Below are positions 29,260-39,300 of a stretch of DNA of 64,000 bases, piece by piece. The stretch is from an uncultured Eggerthellaceae bacterium (GTDB taxonomy: Bacteria; Actinomycetota; Coriobacteriia; Coriobacteriales; Eggerthellaceae). A program made the translations under genes and the position numbers. Each line of letters begins with the position of its first letter. Positions within the stretch are counted from its first letter, which is position 1. The notes beneath the pieces are model-generated. The model ran no database searches and was not told the DNA's origin. It worked only from the letters and a program-made list of their open reading frames with translations. The stretch covers positions 34,613 to 98,612 of the forward strand of contig CAKUFS010000005.1 in the NCBI GenBank assembly GCA_934648845.1, given 5' to 3'.

Positions 29260-29294
29260 AACGGGAGTGGAAGCGATTCCGCTCCCGTTTTTTT
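29260..29294 (+). terminator. Rho-independent terminator after the ricin-repeat gene
   Basis: 12-bp stem (29261-29272 with 29277-29288, one mismatch), GCGA loop, then seven T. Confidence 0.9.
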
Positions 29295-29655
29295 GCTTGT
29301 CATTGGGATTCTGATGCTTTCCACCGCACCGCATTGCGGCAAGTCGCCCCCTACCCGCAACCTTCCTGCGAGTTCTTATGCTACTCCCCCCCGTGGTTTC
29401 TCGACAGCTTCTTCGCGGCCTTTTATGGTCCTTCCGCCATCTACATGATTACCCGATAAATCTAGCACTTTACTAGGAATTTCTTTCCACTCAGTAAAGT
29501 AATGACGGCGTTACCCTCAATATAACGACGTCAGCAATTGACTCATTTTTCCTAAAATATCACAATTTTGCGTATTTTGCGCAATAATAGACGCTGTTCA
29601 GACCAATCGAACGCCTCCCGCATGAAGGACGCTCAAAAAAGGAGAAGAGAAGAAA
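29295..29655. promoter_or_regulatory. Upstream region of the MtaA-like gene with an 8-bp dyad
   Basis: ACTTTACT at 29467-29474 is mirrored by AGTAAAGT at 29493-29500, an 18-base-spaced dyad that could bind a dimeric regulator. A TTGACT box follows at 29538 without a clear -10 partner. No other gene-like frame is supported here, and no cobalamin riboswitch was seen. Confidence 0.4.
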
Positions 29656-30741
29656 ATGCAGTCGTACAACAAGTACTCCAGCATGGACAGCTGGCTCAAC
29701 GCCGTTCTTTCCACGCGTCACAAAATACCCCAGCCCATTGCTACGTTCCCCGCAGCGCATATCTTGGGCTGCACCGTTGAAAATCTGGCGAAGGATCCTG
29801 CCGCCCAAGCGATTGGCATCAAGCTGATGGCCGAGAAATACAACATGCGCATTGCCATGGGCTTCATGGATCTTTCCGCAGAAGCAGAGGCTTTTGGCGC
29901 AAACTGCATCTATCACGAAGAAGAAATCCCTACTATTTCCGGCGCCATTGTTGAATCCGAAGAAGACGCCGACGCACTGCAGATTCCTGAAGTTGGCACA
30001 GGACGCACCGGCACGTACTTAAAGGGCATCGAGATGGCGCTGCACTTGATTGACGATCGCCCTGTATTCGCCGAATGCATTGGACCTTTTTCCCTAGCAG
30101 GACGCTTGGTTGACATTACGGAAGCCATGGTTTTGTGCTATGAAGAGCCCGACATGATGCATACCGTGCTTAAGAAAGCTACGACATTTATCATCGATTA
30201 CATTAAGGCATACAAGGAAATCGGCGCCCACGGCGTACTGATTGCCGAACCGCTGGCAGGCATTCTGTCCCCCGCCCTTGTCGATGAATTCTCATGCCAA
30301 TACATGAAGCAAATCGTGGATGCATGCCAAGACAAAGATTTCCTGGTGTTCTATCACAACTGCGGCAACAACGCAGTCCTGCAAGCCGATGACATTTTCG
30401 CTATAGGCTGCAAGGGATACCACTTCGGCGATAAAATTCGCCTGAAAGATATTCTGGAAAAGGCGCCGTCTGATGTAATCGTCATGGGCAACGTAAGCCC
30501 GTCCGAGGAATTCTTCAAAGGAACGAAGAAGTCAATTCGCATGGCAACGTATCGCGTCATGCACGACTGCTACGATTACGATAACTTCTGGCTTTCTTCT
30601 GGATGCGACGTGCCTGCGTTGGCCGATCCCACGAATATAGCCGAATTCTTCAGCGCGGCAGAGGATTTCTACAAGTGCCACGATATGTATGAAGTGCTGC
30701 AAGCAAACTTCGATGCAAAGTATTTTGAACGAGCAAAATAG
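29656..30741 (+). CDS. Uroporphyrinogen decarboxylase family protein, MtaA/MtbA-like methyltransferase
   Basis: 361-residue TIM barrel. The zinc site expected for methylcobamide-dependent methyltransferases is present: H234-x-C236 in YHNCGNN and C317 in SSGCDVP. True UroD decarboxylases lack this triad, so a methyl-transfer role (moving a methyl group from a corrinoid protein to a thiol or folate) fits better. AAGGAGAAG stands just upstream of the ATG. No corrinoid protein or partner methyltransferase is next to it, so the methyl donor is unknown. Confidence 0.82.
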   Translation: MQSYNKYSSMDSWLNAVLSTRHKIPQPIATFPAAHILGCTVENLAKDPAAQAIGIKLMAEKYNMRIAMGFMDLSAEAEAFGANCIYHEEEIPTISGAIVESEEDADALQIPEVGTGRTGTYLKGIEMALHLIDDRPVFAECIGPFSLAGRLVDITEAMVLCYEEPDMMHTVLKKATTFIIDYIKAYKEIGAHGVLIAEPLAGILSPALVDEFSCQYMKQIVDACQDKDFLVFYHNCGNNAVLQADDIFAIGCKGYHFGDKIRLKDILEKAPSDVIVMGNVSPSEEFFKGTKKSIRMATYRVMHDCYDYDNFWLSSGCDVPALADPTNIAEFFSAAEDFYKCHDMYEVLQANFDAKYFERAK

Positions 30742-30828
30742 CATTCGTGAACTGCTCGGACTTTTGGCGCCCGCAGGGGGCACCCAAGCAAACACCGAGC
30801 ATGATCAATAAGCGAACCCTTCTCTTTC

Positions 30829-30900
30829 GGGCCCGCATTTTCGCTTTCAGGACTGTCCCTCATCCCCTTTGTTCCTGAACAGGCGAATATGCGGGTCCCT
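30829..30900. terminator. Long nested hairpin between convergent genes
   Basis: GGGCCCGCAT at 30829-30838 pairs with ATGCGGGTCCC at 30889-30899, extended by TCGC/GCGA and an inner TCAGGA/TCCTGA pair. The hairpin is followed by TTTATT. It probably ends both convergent transcripts; the GGACTGTCCCT core is repeat-like. Confidence 0.55.
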
Positions 30901-30928
30901 TTATTCCCTTGTTAAATTGTCTGCTTCC

Positions 30929-32209
30929 CTATAATTCCAGATCGAGTGAGTCAAAACTAGAGAACGATGCCGCAGTTGCGCACTCAAGCAACACCGCAGC
31001 AGCTTCCGGCTGTCCAAAAGAAGACGCCTGCGCCGCATAAGCCGCTTCTTCGCCACAAGGAATAAAACCCTTGTTGACCAGCCATTTGACAGACGCTGAT
31101 TCAAAATGCAGGCTCTGCAAAATGTCACTTACCCTTGCACGCACGAAATCCGCACACGCGGGCGAAAGCGATACACTGCACGCCGCTGCTAATTTCACAA
31201 ACCCCGCAGCCAAGGGAAGCTGAAGCGATGAACGCACCTGGTTATCAAACGAACCTTCAGGCATGATAAGCACTTCCAAAGAAGCAGGCGGCACAAAACT
31301 CTCGGGGATAGAGCGGCCCTCAAGCCACACCTCGCGGATGCGCGTGCATCCCGTAAAAACATTGCTGCCGAAAGCGTCTACCCCTGCCGGAATACGCACC
31401 GATTCCAGCGCGGAGCAACCGTAGAACACGTCATCGACTAGGGCATTCAGCGTTGAAGGCAAACGAACAAAGCCGATTGACGAACAACCGTAGAAAGCAT
31501 CGCGCTCTAGGCTGATAAGCCCTTCGGGCAAAGCCACCGCAGACAAGGCAGTACACTGCGCAAACGCCCAGGAGCAAATGCTCTTCAAGCTGGGCGGGAA
31601 CGCGAACGTGGTCAACGCCGCACAGCCGCGAAATGCGCTGTAGCCGATCTCTTCAAGACCGCCCGCATCGCTTTCAGCGAGCCGCACATCTTTGAGCGCT
31701 GGGCATGCGCCAAACGCGAGTTTTCCAATTGAGCGCACGGTAGAAGGAATCTCTACGCTCTCAAGAGACGTGCATCCTTCGAAAACACGCTGCGGCACCT
31801 GGGTAACACCTTCGGGAATAACAGCATGGACCACTTCGTTTCCGCTGAAGCAGCCCTTACCGCCATTTTGCTCGCTCCCACTCGCGGGTGCTTCGCCTTC
31901 TGTTGCATAACCCTCATCGATGAACAGCTTTGCACCATTCGAGAGCGGATTTGCGCGAAACCCCTGGAAATCAATGCCAAACCACATTTGCATCGAAGGC
32001 ACATGGACTTCCTCAAGCGCATCGCAATTATTGAACGCGAACTCCCCGATTGTTTGCACGGGAGCTAAAAACATCACTTTCTTTATGCTCTTGCAATCGG
32101 AAAACGCATTTCCCCTGATAGATATAACGTTCTCAGGAATAACAACGTGCTCAGCTTGCCCGCGATATTTCACGAGCAAGCCGTTTTCTATCTCAAGTTC
32201 TTCCAACAT
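30929..32209 (-). CDS. BspA-type leucine-rich repeat protein
   Basis: 426 residues. Begins IENGLLVKYRGQAEHVVIPE and then carries LRR_5-type repeats (FxGCxxLxxVxIPxxV) to about residue 320. A unique C-terminal 100 residues (KWLVNKGFIPCGEE, AQASSFGQPEAAAVLLE) look like an ankyrin-style helical pair. No signal peptide or anchor, so cytoplasmic. Its ATG lies 5 bases after the MoxR stop. Placement in one operon with MoxR and VWA suggests it recognises or presents a target to that chaperone-like pair. A shorter, damaged relative lies at 18986-20071. Confidence 0.85.
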   Translation of the reverse strand: MLEELEIENGLLVKYRGQAEHVVIPENVISIRGNAFSDCKSIKKVMFLAPVQTIGEFAFNNCDALEEVHVPSMQMWFGIDFQGFRANPLSNGAKLFIDEGYATEGEAPASGSEQNGGKGCFSGNEVVHAVIPEGVTQVPQRVFEGCTSLESVEIPSTVRSIGKLAFGACPALKDVRLAESDAGGLEEIGYSAFRGCAALTTFAFPPSLKSICSWAFAQCTALSAVALPEGLISLERDAFYGCSSIGFVRLPSTLNALVDDVFYGCSALESVRIPAGVDAFGSNVFTGCTRIREVWLEGRSIPESFVPPASLEVLIMPEGSFDNQVRSSLQLPLAAGFVKLAAACSVSLSPACADFVRARVSDILQSLHFESASVKWLVNKGFIPCGEEAAYAAQASSFGQPEAAAVLLECATAASFSSFDSLDLEL

Positions 32210-32214
32210 GGGCT

Positions 32215-33786
32215 CTATTTAACACCTAGCTCGTCCAAGCCATCAAGCGATTGAATCTCCGACAGCAAATCCAGACCGCGGTCAGTCAGCAGCAGACTCT
32301 TGTTGTGCTTCATGTACTGCTCGGAGCCGTATTGCCCCACAAACTTCACCGTCAGCGGATCCAGGGAAAGTTTCGTGGTAAGCACCAGCGATTCCTGCGA
32401 GCTTTCGCCCAGCGCACCATCCAAGAACGAAAATGCGTTATCCAGGGAACTCACGCCTGTAGAGGCTAAAGCACGCTGCTCTTTCACGCGCGCATTATAG
32501 GCCGCCTTTGCCACGTCGAACGGCGTTGCTGCGGCGGCACCTTCGCCACCGGCCGCAAACGATCCAGCAACTCCCGCCGCAATCGCGCTCGCCAGCGCTT
32601 CCAAGCAACGCACGTGTTCTGCTTTTATCACGGCAGCATCGCCCGCAAGAGATGCAGCCTTCGAAGAATCCCCCACGTCAGGGGCATCTTTTGCCGCCTG
32701 AGCCGCTTCCAGCAACAAGCGCGACCCCTCGGAAAAATCGCAGGAAGTCAGCGTATCCTTCGCCGCGACTAAATCCGCGCGCGTCAAGAACAGCGCCTGT
32801 TCCAGCTCGATAGCGTCATGAACATGATGCTGCAGCGCGTCAGTCAAAATGCCAACAAGGGCTAAACGCTCGTCAAAACGCGCCGCCTTAACGCGGGCGG
32901 CTGGAACCGATGCATCACAGCCGTCAAGAATGTCGCTCACCTTGTAGTCATCCTGGTATTTGCAGAACAGCTCGTAATACGCGGCAAACTCCATGGCCGT
33001 GGCATCATCCTGCAGATACTGGCGCACCAGCGTTTCGTTTGCCGGCAACCCCACGCGCTCGTATGTCTGCAGCATGCGCGACAAGTCTTCCCAACCGCGC
33101 GCCGTGACCAAGCTCATGCCGCGCGCCGATGCCTGCACTTTGTAGAAGCTGCCCGGCTTGTTTTCCAAGAATGTCGTCACCGCCGGATGCACGCCATGCG
33201 TTGCCGCATATTCCTGCCATACATCCAGGTCAGGCTCAACATCAATGCGCTTCAAACGGTCCATCATGGCAGGGTCGAACTCACGCGCGGCACGGTTGTA
33301 CTCCGGCGGATTGCCCGCCGTCACAATAATCCAACCCTCGGGCAGCTCATGCATGCCAAACGTTTTGTACTGCAGAAACTGAAGCATGGCAGGGGCAAGC
33401 GTCTCGGAAACGCAATTGATTTCGTCCAGGAACAATATGCCCTGATGAACGCCTGTTTTTTCCTGTGCGCGATACACCGATGCAATAATCTCGCTCATGG
33501 TGTATTCGCTAATGCTGTAATGGCGGCCGTCGAAATCTTCCTGCGCAATGAACGGCAAACCCAACGCGCTTTGACGCGTGTGGTGCGTAATGGAGTAGCT
33601 CACGAAGTTGATGCCCGCCTCGCGCGCAATCTGAGACACCACGGCGGTTTTGCCCACGCCCGGAGGTCCGAACATCACAATAGGACGCTGCATATGAAAC
33701 GGAATGCAAGGCAATCCATGGTCATCTTTTGCCAGATAAGCGCTGATAGCGCCCCTGATTTGCTCAGTTGCCTGCTGGATGTTCAT
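32215..33786 (-). CDS. MoxR-family AAA+ ATPase
   Basis: 523 residues. Walker A GPPGVGKT at 40-47, Walker B LFLDEIN with D121-E122, and sensor-type motif TAGNPPEYN then DRLKRIDVEP, as in MoxR proteins that remodel protein complexes together with VWA-domain partners. The C-terminal 220 residues are helical and Ala-rich with no named domain, ending in the GSEQYMK block repeated at 20062-20220. ATG at 33786 follows AAAGGAAA and overlaps the VWA gene by 23 bases. Second gene of the VWA-MoxR-LRR operon. Confidence 0.92.
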   Translation of the reverse strand: MNIQQATEQIRGAISAYLAKDDHGLPCIPFHMQRPIVMFGPPGVGKTAVVSQIAREAGINFVSYSITHHTRQSALGLPFIAQEDFDGRHYSISEYTMSEIIASVYRAQEKTGVHQGILFLDEINCVSETLAPAMLQFLQYKTFGMHELPEGWIIVTAGNPPEYNRAAREFDPAMMDRLKRIDVEPDLDVWQEYAATHGVHPAVTTFLENKPGSFYKVQASARGMSLVTARGWEDLSRMLQTYERVGLPANETLVRQYLQDDATAMEFAAYYELFCKYQDDYKVSDILDGCDASVPAARVKAARFDERLALVGILTDALQHHVHDAIELEQALFLTRADLVAAKDTLTSCDFSEGSRLLLEAAQAAKDAPDVGDSSKAASLAGDAAVIKAEHVRCLEALASAIAAGVAGSFAAGGEGAAAATPFDVAKAAYNARVKEQRALASTGVSSLDNAFSFLDGALGESSQESLVLTTKLSLDPLTVKFVGQYGSEQYMKHNKSLLLTDRGLDLLSEIQSLDGLDELGVK

Positions 33787-35440
33787 GTCGTTTCCTTTCC
33801 TCTTCCAGCGCGTCGCCGTCAAGCACCACCTGCGCCGCCCACGACGGCACGCTTTCGGGACGATAATCTTCATCATAGAACACAAACGCAACACGATAGT
33901 CGGGCATGTTCTCTGGATACGTTCCCCAACCATCGGTAAAGTACACCAAGCCGCCCAGATCCGTGAAAGCACCATCATTCACCAGGGCATTTACGTATTC
34001 AAACGCAGGGCGAAAGTCCGTACCACCGCCGCCATGGATCGTCGCATGATTCGCCCATGTTTTCAGTTCGTCGGAGCTGGTGATAACATCGTCGCTGCGA
34101 ACTTGCGCATCGGCCTGAATCACGTGGACTTGCACTTTTTGATGAAAGCTTTCTGTGGATTTCAGAATATCGAACGTAGTTGTCACAAAGCTGCGCACCG
34201 TATCGCCTTGAACGCTTCCCGATGTGTCAATGACCAGCACAAACTCACGAATGCGCTTCTCTTCGCGATATTCCAACGGCTCAATGAGCGGAACGTTGCC
34301 GTAGAGTTTCAAGCCGTACGTATAGAAAATGTAGTCGAACTCGTCCTCGGACAAGCGCATGACTTCGCCCGGCGTGGCAAACTGCCGCAGAAACGCGGCA
34401 TAATCCACGCGCTGATGCGCCGCCTGGTTCAAATCGTCCACAAGGCCCGTTAAGTCCTGCCCTTTTTTCTTGGCGAATGTCTGCAAATTCACTGCCAAGC
34501 CCGCTGCCACACTGCGCCATTCATCTTGCTGTTTACGCAGTTCGGACGGCGATTTGCGCAGCGCATTCCAAGCGGCACGCTGATTTGCGCGCCTATCTGC
34601 CGAAGAAAGCTGGCGAAGGCCCCTGCCTTGCCGCTCGGTCTTGTACACCACTTGGGCGTCTCCTGCCGCACTTCCTTGCGAGCGCTCGGGATTTTCCCGA
34701 ACCTCATCAGCCGTGCCGGCATCGGTCTCGCCCGAAGCTGCACCCGCGCCATTCGGATTGCCTTGCGCGGAGCCCTTCTGACCTTCCGAGCGCCGCCCTT
34801 CACTGCACTCGCCAGGCAAAGAATCGGCTTCGTCTTTGGAGTCATCGCTGTCGAACGCATACCATGCGCCATGGTTGTCCGCGTGGAAAAGCTTGCTCCA
34901 GCGCTCAACTTCAGAAGCCCATTTTCCCTCGCACAGGCGGTGATAGATTTTTTCCGCCGTGGGACGGCATCCTAAATCAAGCTCAACGCGATGCAGGACA
35001 GCTTGGGCACTCAAGCCACGCTCACCTGGCCTTATGCCGCAGCAATCCATAACAGCGCGCTCAGTGGCCATGTCGCATGCCAAGTCCCATAACGGCTGAT
35101 TGATGGCAGCACCCACATATGGATGCAAGAAAACGCAGTGCATCACCGCATGCAGAAGATCGTGCGCAGGAGCTTTTTTGCTCGCGCGATAGTCCTGCAG
35201 AACAGCAGCAGTGTCGTAATACAGAAAACGCCCGTCAACAGCGAAGGAGTCACGAACAGCGGCTTCGCACTGGACGACACCCCCACTCGCGGGGGCACCA
35301 GTTTCAGCGCCTCCAATGGGAACCATCTCAAGACGACCCACTGCCGCGGACAAAAAATGGTTTTCGGACAAAACGGTAGCTTTCGCCAGATCAATAACCT
35401 GGCGAGCCAATACATCTACTTTGTCCCAATCAAGTGCCAT
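33764..35440 (-). CDS. VWA-like domain protein with N-terminal metallopeptidase-like domain (DUF2201 type)
   Basis: 558 residues. The N-terminal part resembles DUF2201 metallopeptidase-like domains with HAVMH at 97-101 and H106, but the Glu of HExxH is Ala. A charged, low-complexity linker covers about 215-285. The C-terminal VWA domain has a complete MIDAS metal site: D405-T-S-G-S, T474 in GGGTDF and D503 in FTDGW. VWA proteins of this sort pair with MoxR ATPases, whose gene follows with a 23-base overlap. The ATG at 35440 lacks a ribosome site but lies 6 bases after a TATAAT box, suggesting a leaderless mRNA. A frame to 35479 exists. Confidence 0.88.
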   Translation of the reverse strand: MALDWDKVDVLARQVIDLAKATVLSENHFLSAAVGRLEMVPIGGAETGAPASGGVVQCEAAVRDSFAVDGRFLYYDTAAVLQDYRASKKAPAHDLLHAVMHCVFLHPYVGAAINQPLWDLACDMATERAVMDCCGIRPGERGLSAQAVLHRVELDLGCRPTAEKIYHRLCEGKWASEVERWSKLFHADNHGAWYAFDSDDSKDEADSLPGECSEGRRSEGQKGSAQGNPNGAGAASGETDAGTADEVRENPERSQGSAAGDAQVVYKTERQGRGLRQLSSADRRANQRAAWNALRKSPSELRKQQDEWRSVAAGLAVNLQTFAKKKGQDLTGLVDDLNQAAHQRVDYAAFLRQFATPGEVMRLSEDEFDYIFYTYGLKLYGNVPLIEPLEYREEKRIREFVLVIDTSGSVQGDTVRSFVTTTFDILKSTESFHQKVQVHVIQADAQVRSDDVITSSDELKTWANHATIHGGGGTDFRPAFEYVNALVNDGAFTDLGGLVYFTDGWGTYPENMPDYRVAFVFYDEDYRPESVPSWAAQVVLDGDALEEERKRHEHPAGN

Positions 35441-35452
35441 AGTGGCATTATA
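35440..35452 (-). promoter_or_regulatory. -10 box placed for a leaderless transcript of the VWA operon
   Basis: A perfect TATAAT (35447-35452, minus strand) ends 6 bases before the ATG of the VWA gene, so transcription would begin at or next to the A of the start codon. There is no ribosome site. No good -35 hexamer is visible. Confidence 0.5.
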
Positions 35453-35674
35453 ATTCAGGTTTACGCACGCCCCACCCATCGCGCACGCAGACGTTACCTA
35501 AGTATGACCGCCTGTAATGTTAGGGCTCCGCAACGCCAATGCACCTTCATGCAAGGTAAACCCGAATAATTGACAAGTTTCCGAAGCTTTTGGAAGCTTA
35601 CGGGTGCATAAAGACAACGTGAAGAAAAAGCGGATAAGCGTGACCTGGGGAAACGTTGAAAAACGGCGTTTGCC

Positions 35675-36085
35675 TCAACACGTTAAGGGGCCGGAGTAAT
35701 ACTTGCCGAAGTTGCCTCTGGAATCCACGAACGGCGTAAGCAGCGCCTCGTTTCCCGTGGCCAAGCGCACCATGGTCTCGTAAATGGCGGCGTCGCCATG
35801 AGGGTTCAGCTTCATGGTCTGGCCCACGATGTTCGCGCTTTTCTGGCGCGCGCCGATAAGCAGGCCCATCTTATACATGGTATAGAGCAGCTTGCGATGC
35901 GACGGCTTGAAACCGTCGATTTCCGGGAACGCACGGGACACATTCGTGCTCATGGCGTACGGCATGTAATTCACTTCAAGCGTTTGGGTAATGAGCTGCT
36001 CAATAACCTCGGAGTGCAGGCCGATTACGTTCGGGTTGTTCGCGCGGCACATCGCGGTTTTTTTCTTTGTTGTTCTTTTTGCCAT
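35675..36085 (-). pseudogene. N-terminal fragment of type IIA DNA topoisomerase subunit A (GyrA/ParC type)
   Basis: 136 residues: a basic N-terminus and the start of the GyrA winged-helix region with GFKPSHRKLLYTMYKMGL, NPHGDAAIYETMVRL and FVDSRGNFGKYYS. The reading then leaves the family (GPLTC, stop) before the catalytic tyrosine. A working subunit has 700 or more residues, so this is a truncated duplicate. No subunit B gene is adjacent. The break at about 35690 is a clear end of homology. Confidence 0.82.
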
Positions 36086-36097
36086 GACTCATCCAAC

Positions 36098-36217
36098 CTA
36101 CTGCAAGTCCAACTGATCCAGATACTCTTTGTCGTGCTCGGCGATGGTGCCTGCCGCACTCAGGTCGAACTTGATATAGGTCTCGATCGCCAGTTTCCGT
36201 TGCTCTGCGCTGCACAT
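36098..36217 (-). pseudogene. IS3-type OrfA fragment with internal deletion
   Basis: 39 residues from ATG 36217 behind GGAGGAG. The start CSAEQRKLAIETYIKFDLSAA matches the helix-turn-helix of IS3-group OrfA proteins, then the frame jumps to HDKEYLDQLDLQ. Most of the element is missing. It lies 13 bases upstream of the topoisomerase fragment. Confidence 0.6.
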
Positions 36218-36288
36218 ACTCTCCTCCGTGTAACTTTGCCTTAGTCCAAATATTCCACCACCCCATATCTTGTCTTGCAATTCTTTTC

Positions 36289-36315
36289 AAGTTAGTTTAA
36301 GCTAACTTCTATAAT
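36289..36315 (+). promoter_or_regulatory. Promoter -10 box with overlapping palindromic operator
   Basis: TATAAT at 36310-36315 lies 35 bases before the surface-protein start. Directly upstream is a near-perfect 20-base palindrome (36289-36308, arms AAGTTAG and CTAACTT) in the place of the -35/spacer, and GTTAGC/GTTAAC words continue downstream. A dimeric repressor site fits. Confidence 0.6.
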
Positions 36316-36350
36316 GTTAGCCATAGTTAACTCGAAAGGAAACACACTCT

Positions 36351-39300
36351 ATGAGAAAGGCAGGGAACAAAATCCTTGCGGCATTCGTATCGGTAGTGCT
36401 GGCGGCAGGGCTTTTGCCTATGATGCCAGCGATTTCACTTGCGTGCGAATCTGCTCGTGAAGCCACCGATGGCATTGCACTGCAAGCAAACGCAGAAGAA
36501 CCCTCGGTTACCCTCGTGGGAGAAATCCATGCCGGCGACACTGAAGTTACCGTGAATATTTCAGGCAACACCGTGGGGAAATACCTGATGATTCGCGCGT
36601 TCAGCGCAAGCACGACAACATTTAGACCATCTTATGTGCCCTATGAAGACGACACCGTCATTTACAACAAGGCAAACCCTGCAACGGGGCAATCAACAAT
36701 AACGCTGAAAACTGCCACAGTGAAAGACCAGCAAATTGTGGCATTCATCTACGATTACGATGACGACATCAACGTTCGCAAGCTTGCCGCTTCTTCCCCC
36801 GTGTCGGTAACTGAAGCGGGCTCAACCGAACCCAGCCAACCCACCGAAGTAAAGCGCTCCGACCTGCTCAACAAATCATACGTTACGCTGACCACGCCAA
36901 ACACTGCAGGTGAAGCCGCCGGTAAGTTCCTTGCAACCGATCGCACAGCCACGGCGGCAATCACCTTGCATGAAGCAGTGCCCTCAGCAACGCTTTCCGT
37001 GATAGCCTGGCCGCGCACGCTGTCTTTCGGATCTGATTACGTTGACTCCGATGACATCAACCGCTTCGGCAAGCGCCTGTTCACTAAATACGGTGTGAAG
37101 AGCGGCGATACGGTAGACGTTGAGTTTAACGACACCGTATTCTCCGCACTCGGCGACCCCACCGCCTATGCGATTATCGCGTATCTGCAATTCGCCGATA
37201 CCACCAGCGAGGATGCCTGGCCGATTGTCAAACCCAGCGCACGTTTCGATATCGTGAAAGACGATGGCAGCGGATTTGAAGATTACATCTTCCCCGATGC
37301 CACCATTGATGAGGCAGAACTTCCCGTAGGCGCAACGGCAATGCATATCAGCCTTACGGGCGATGAGCGCCTGTTCCAGCTAGCGCGCGACACGAAAAAC
37401 ACCACAACGGGGCTACAGATTCACGTATCTGTGGTGGAATATGACGCTTCTGTTACTCCCGACACCTACGATTACGAGGAAACCAGTCAGGTACGCCTTT
37501 TCACCATGGATGCCTACGAAGCGTTTTCCGGTAAGGAAATAACGCTTTCCGAACCGCTCCAAGAGGGAAAACGCGTGCGCGCGCTGGTGTACACCACCCA
37601 GTATTCGGGCGATTTGGCGCCGAACCCGATTCCAGCAAGCTACGATTACGCGGCGAACAAGCCCGATGACTCCGTTTTGGTTACCAAAACCGCGCCGCCA
37701 ATCGTCATGAACCCGACGGTTGAGATTCCCGGCGCGCTTACCGCAGGTGACACTTCCTTTAATGTTACGGTGGCAAACCCACCCGAAGGCGCCATCGTCC
37801 TGATAAAAGCATACAGCGCTGATGAAACCATCGCGACACAAAACGGTACCTTCCTGGCGAGCCTTTCCGCTACGGCAGGCACGCAGCAGATAAGCCTTTC
37901 GGGCAAAACGCTTTCTGCTGGCCAACGCGTAGTTGCGTTCATGCTGCTTGCCGGCGAATTGAAGGCTCAATCCTCCCCTATTACTGTTGCAAGCGAAACT
38001 GCGGAAAGCAGTGTGATGATTCTCGGGCCTGTTGACAAAGACGACAAAACCGTGCGCGTCATGATTAATTGCGATATCCCGAGCGACGCTCACATCAGCC
38101 TGCGCCAATTCGACGAAGCTGATAACACCACCTGGGGTTCGCGCAACTCCATTGGCAGCATCGACAACCCGGTTCGCGGCGAAAACGTGGTGTCAATCTC
38201 TGGTTTGAAACGCAACTATATCGTGGCATTTCTGGCAACCGACTACGGTAACACTATCTATGCTGTTTCTGAACCCATGGCAGTAACCCATGATGCCGTT
38301 GCCCCCACGGCATCCATCAAACCCGCCGACGTGATGTTCACTGAAGGCGACTTGTATTTGACCCTTTCTTGGAGTGCCGATAAATACGCGAAGAATGCAT
38401 CGTACGACATCTACCAATACGAAGGGGAAACGTTCGACGCTGCTACCGCTGAAATAATTTCAACCGGCAGGATTTCCACTTCCCTTTCAAACTCCGGAAC
38501 GTTTGACGTATCGCTTTCCGGGACATTACGCGCTGGCTGCAAAGTTTGCGCCGTGGTAAAGGCAGATGAATTAAGTGCGACTTCAAACTCGCTGGTTGTA
38601 GGCGAAAAGCCCGCGTGGGCAGTTGAGACTCCCTCGGTGAGCTTCGGACAAAGCTCCATCCATGTTTCCGATCCATCGGTAAGCGTGAAATCTCTGTATG
38701 GTGAAGGTTACGAAGAGCTTGGAGCAGAGTACTTCTGCGTTGTTTCGGTTTACGAGATAACGCCCGACCTGGTAGCTTCGGGCTACACCGATGAGGATCT
38801 GGAAGGTGTTCCCGTTGTGGCACATTATAAAAATGATACGCGCAACGACCCTACTCGTGGCGACCTTACCATGACATTTAAAGACAGCGTACACCTCACG
38901 GAAGGAAATTACCTGGTCATCAAGTTGCGCTTACCCGATCCTATTCGCCAGGATAAGCAATCGATGTGGCGCGACTACGTTTCGGAAGCGATTCCCATCG
39001 TAGCGGATGGAACGGGAAAAGACGACCCGAAAGACCCCGATGTTGGCCCTGGCAAGGACGACAACGACAAGCCCGGTCAAGGCGATAAGCCCAGCGAAGG
39101 CAACAACCCTGGCAAGGATGACTCAAACAAAGGGGAAGGGTCTGTCGGCACCACTCCTGATACCGACGATAACAACAATGGCGACAATGCTTCTAACGGC
39201 AACGACGGCAGCAGCAATGCTGGGAAAAACGCCGATCAGGAATCGAAGCAATCGATGCCCGCCACAGGAGATGCCGGGTTCGTAGTTCTCTCCATTTTGC

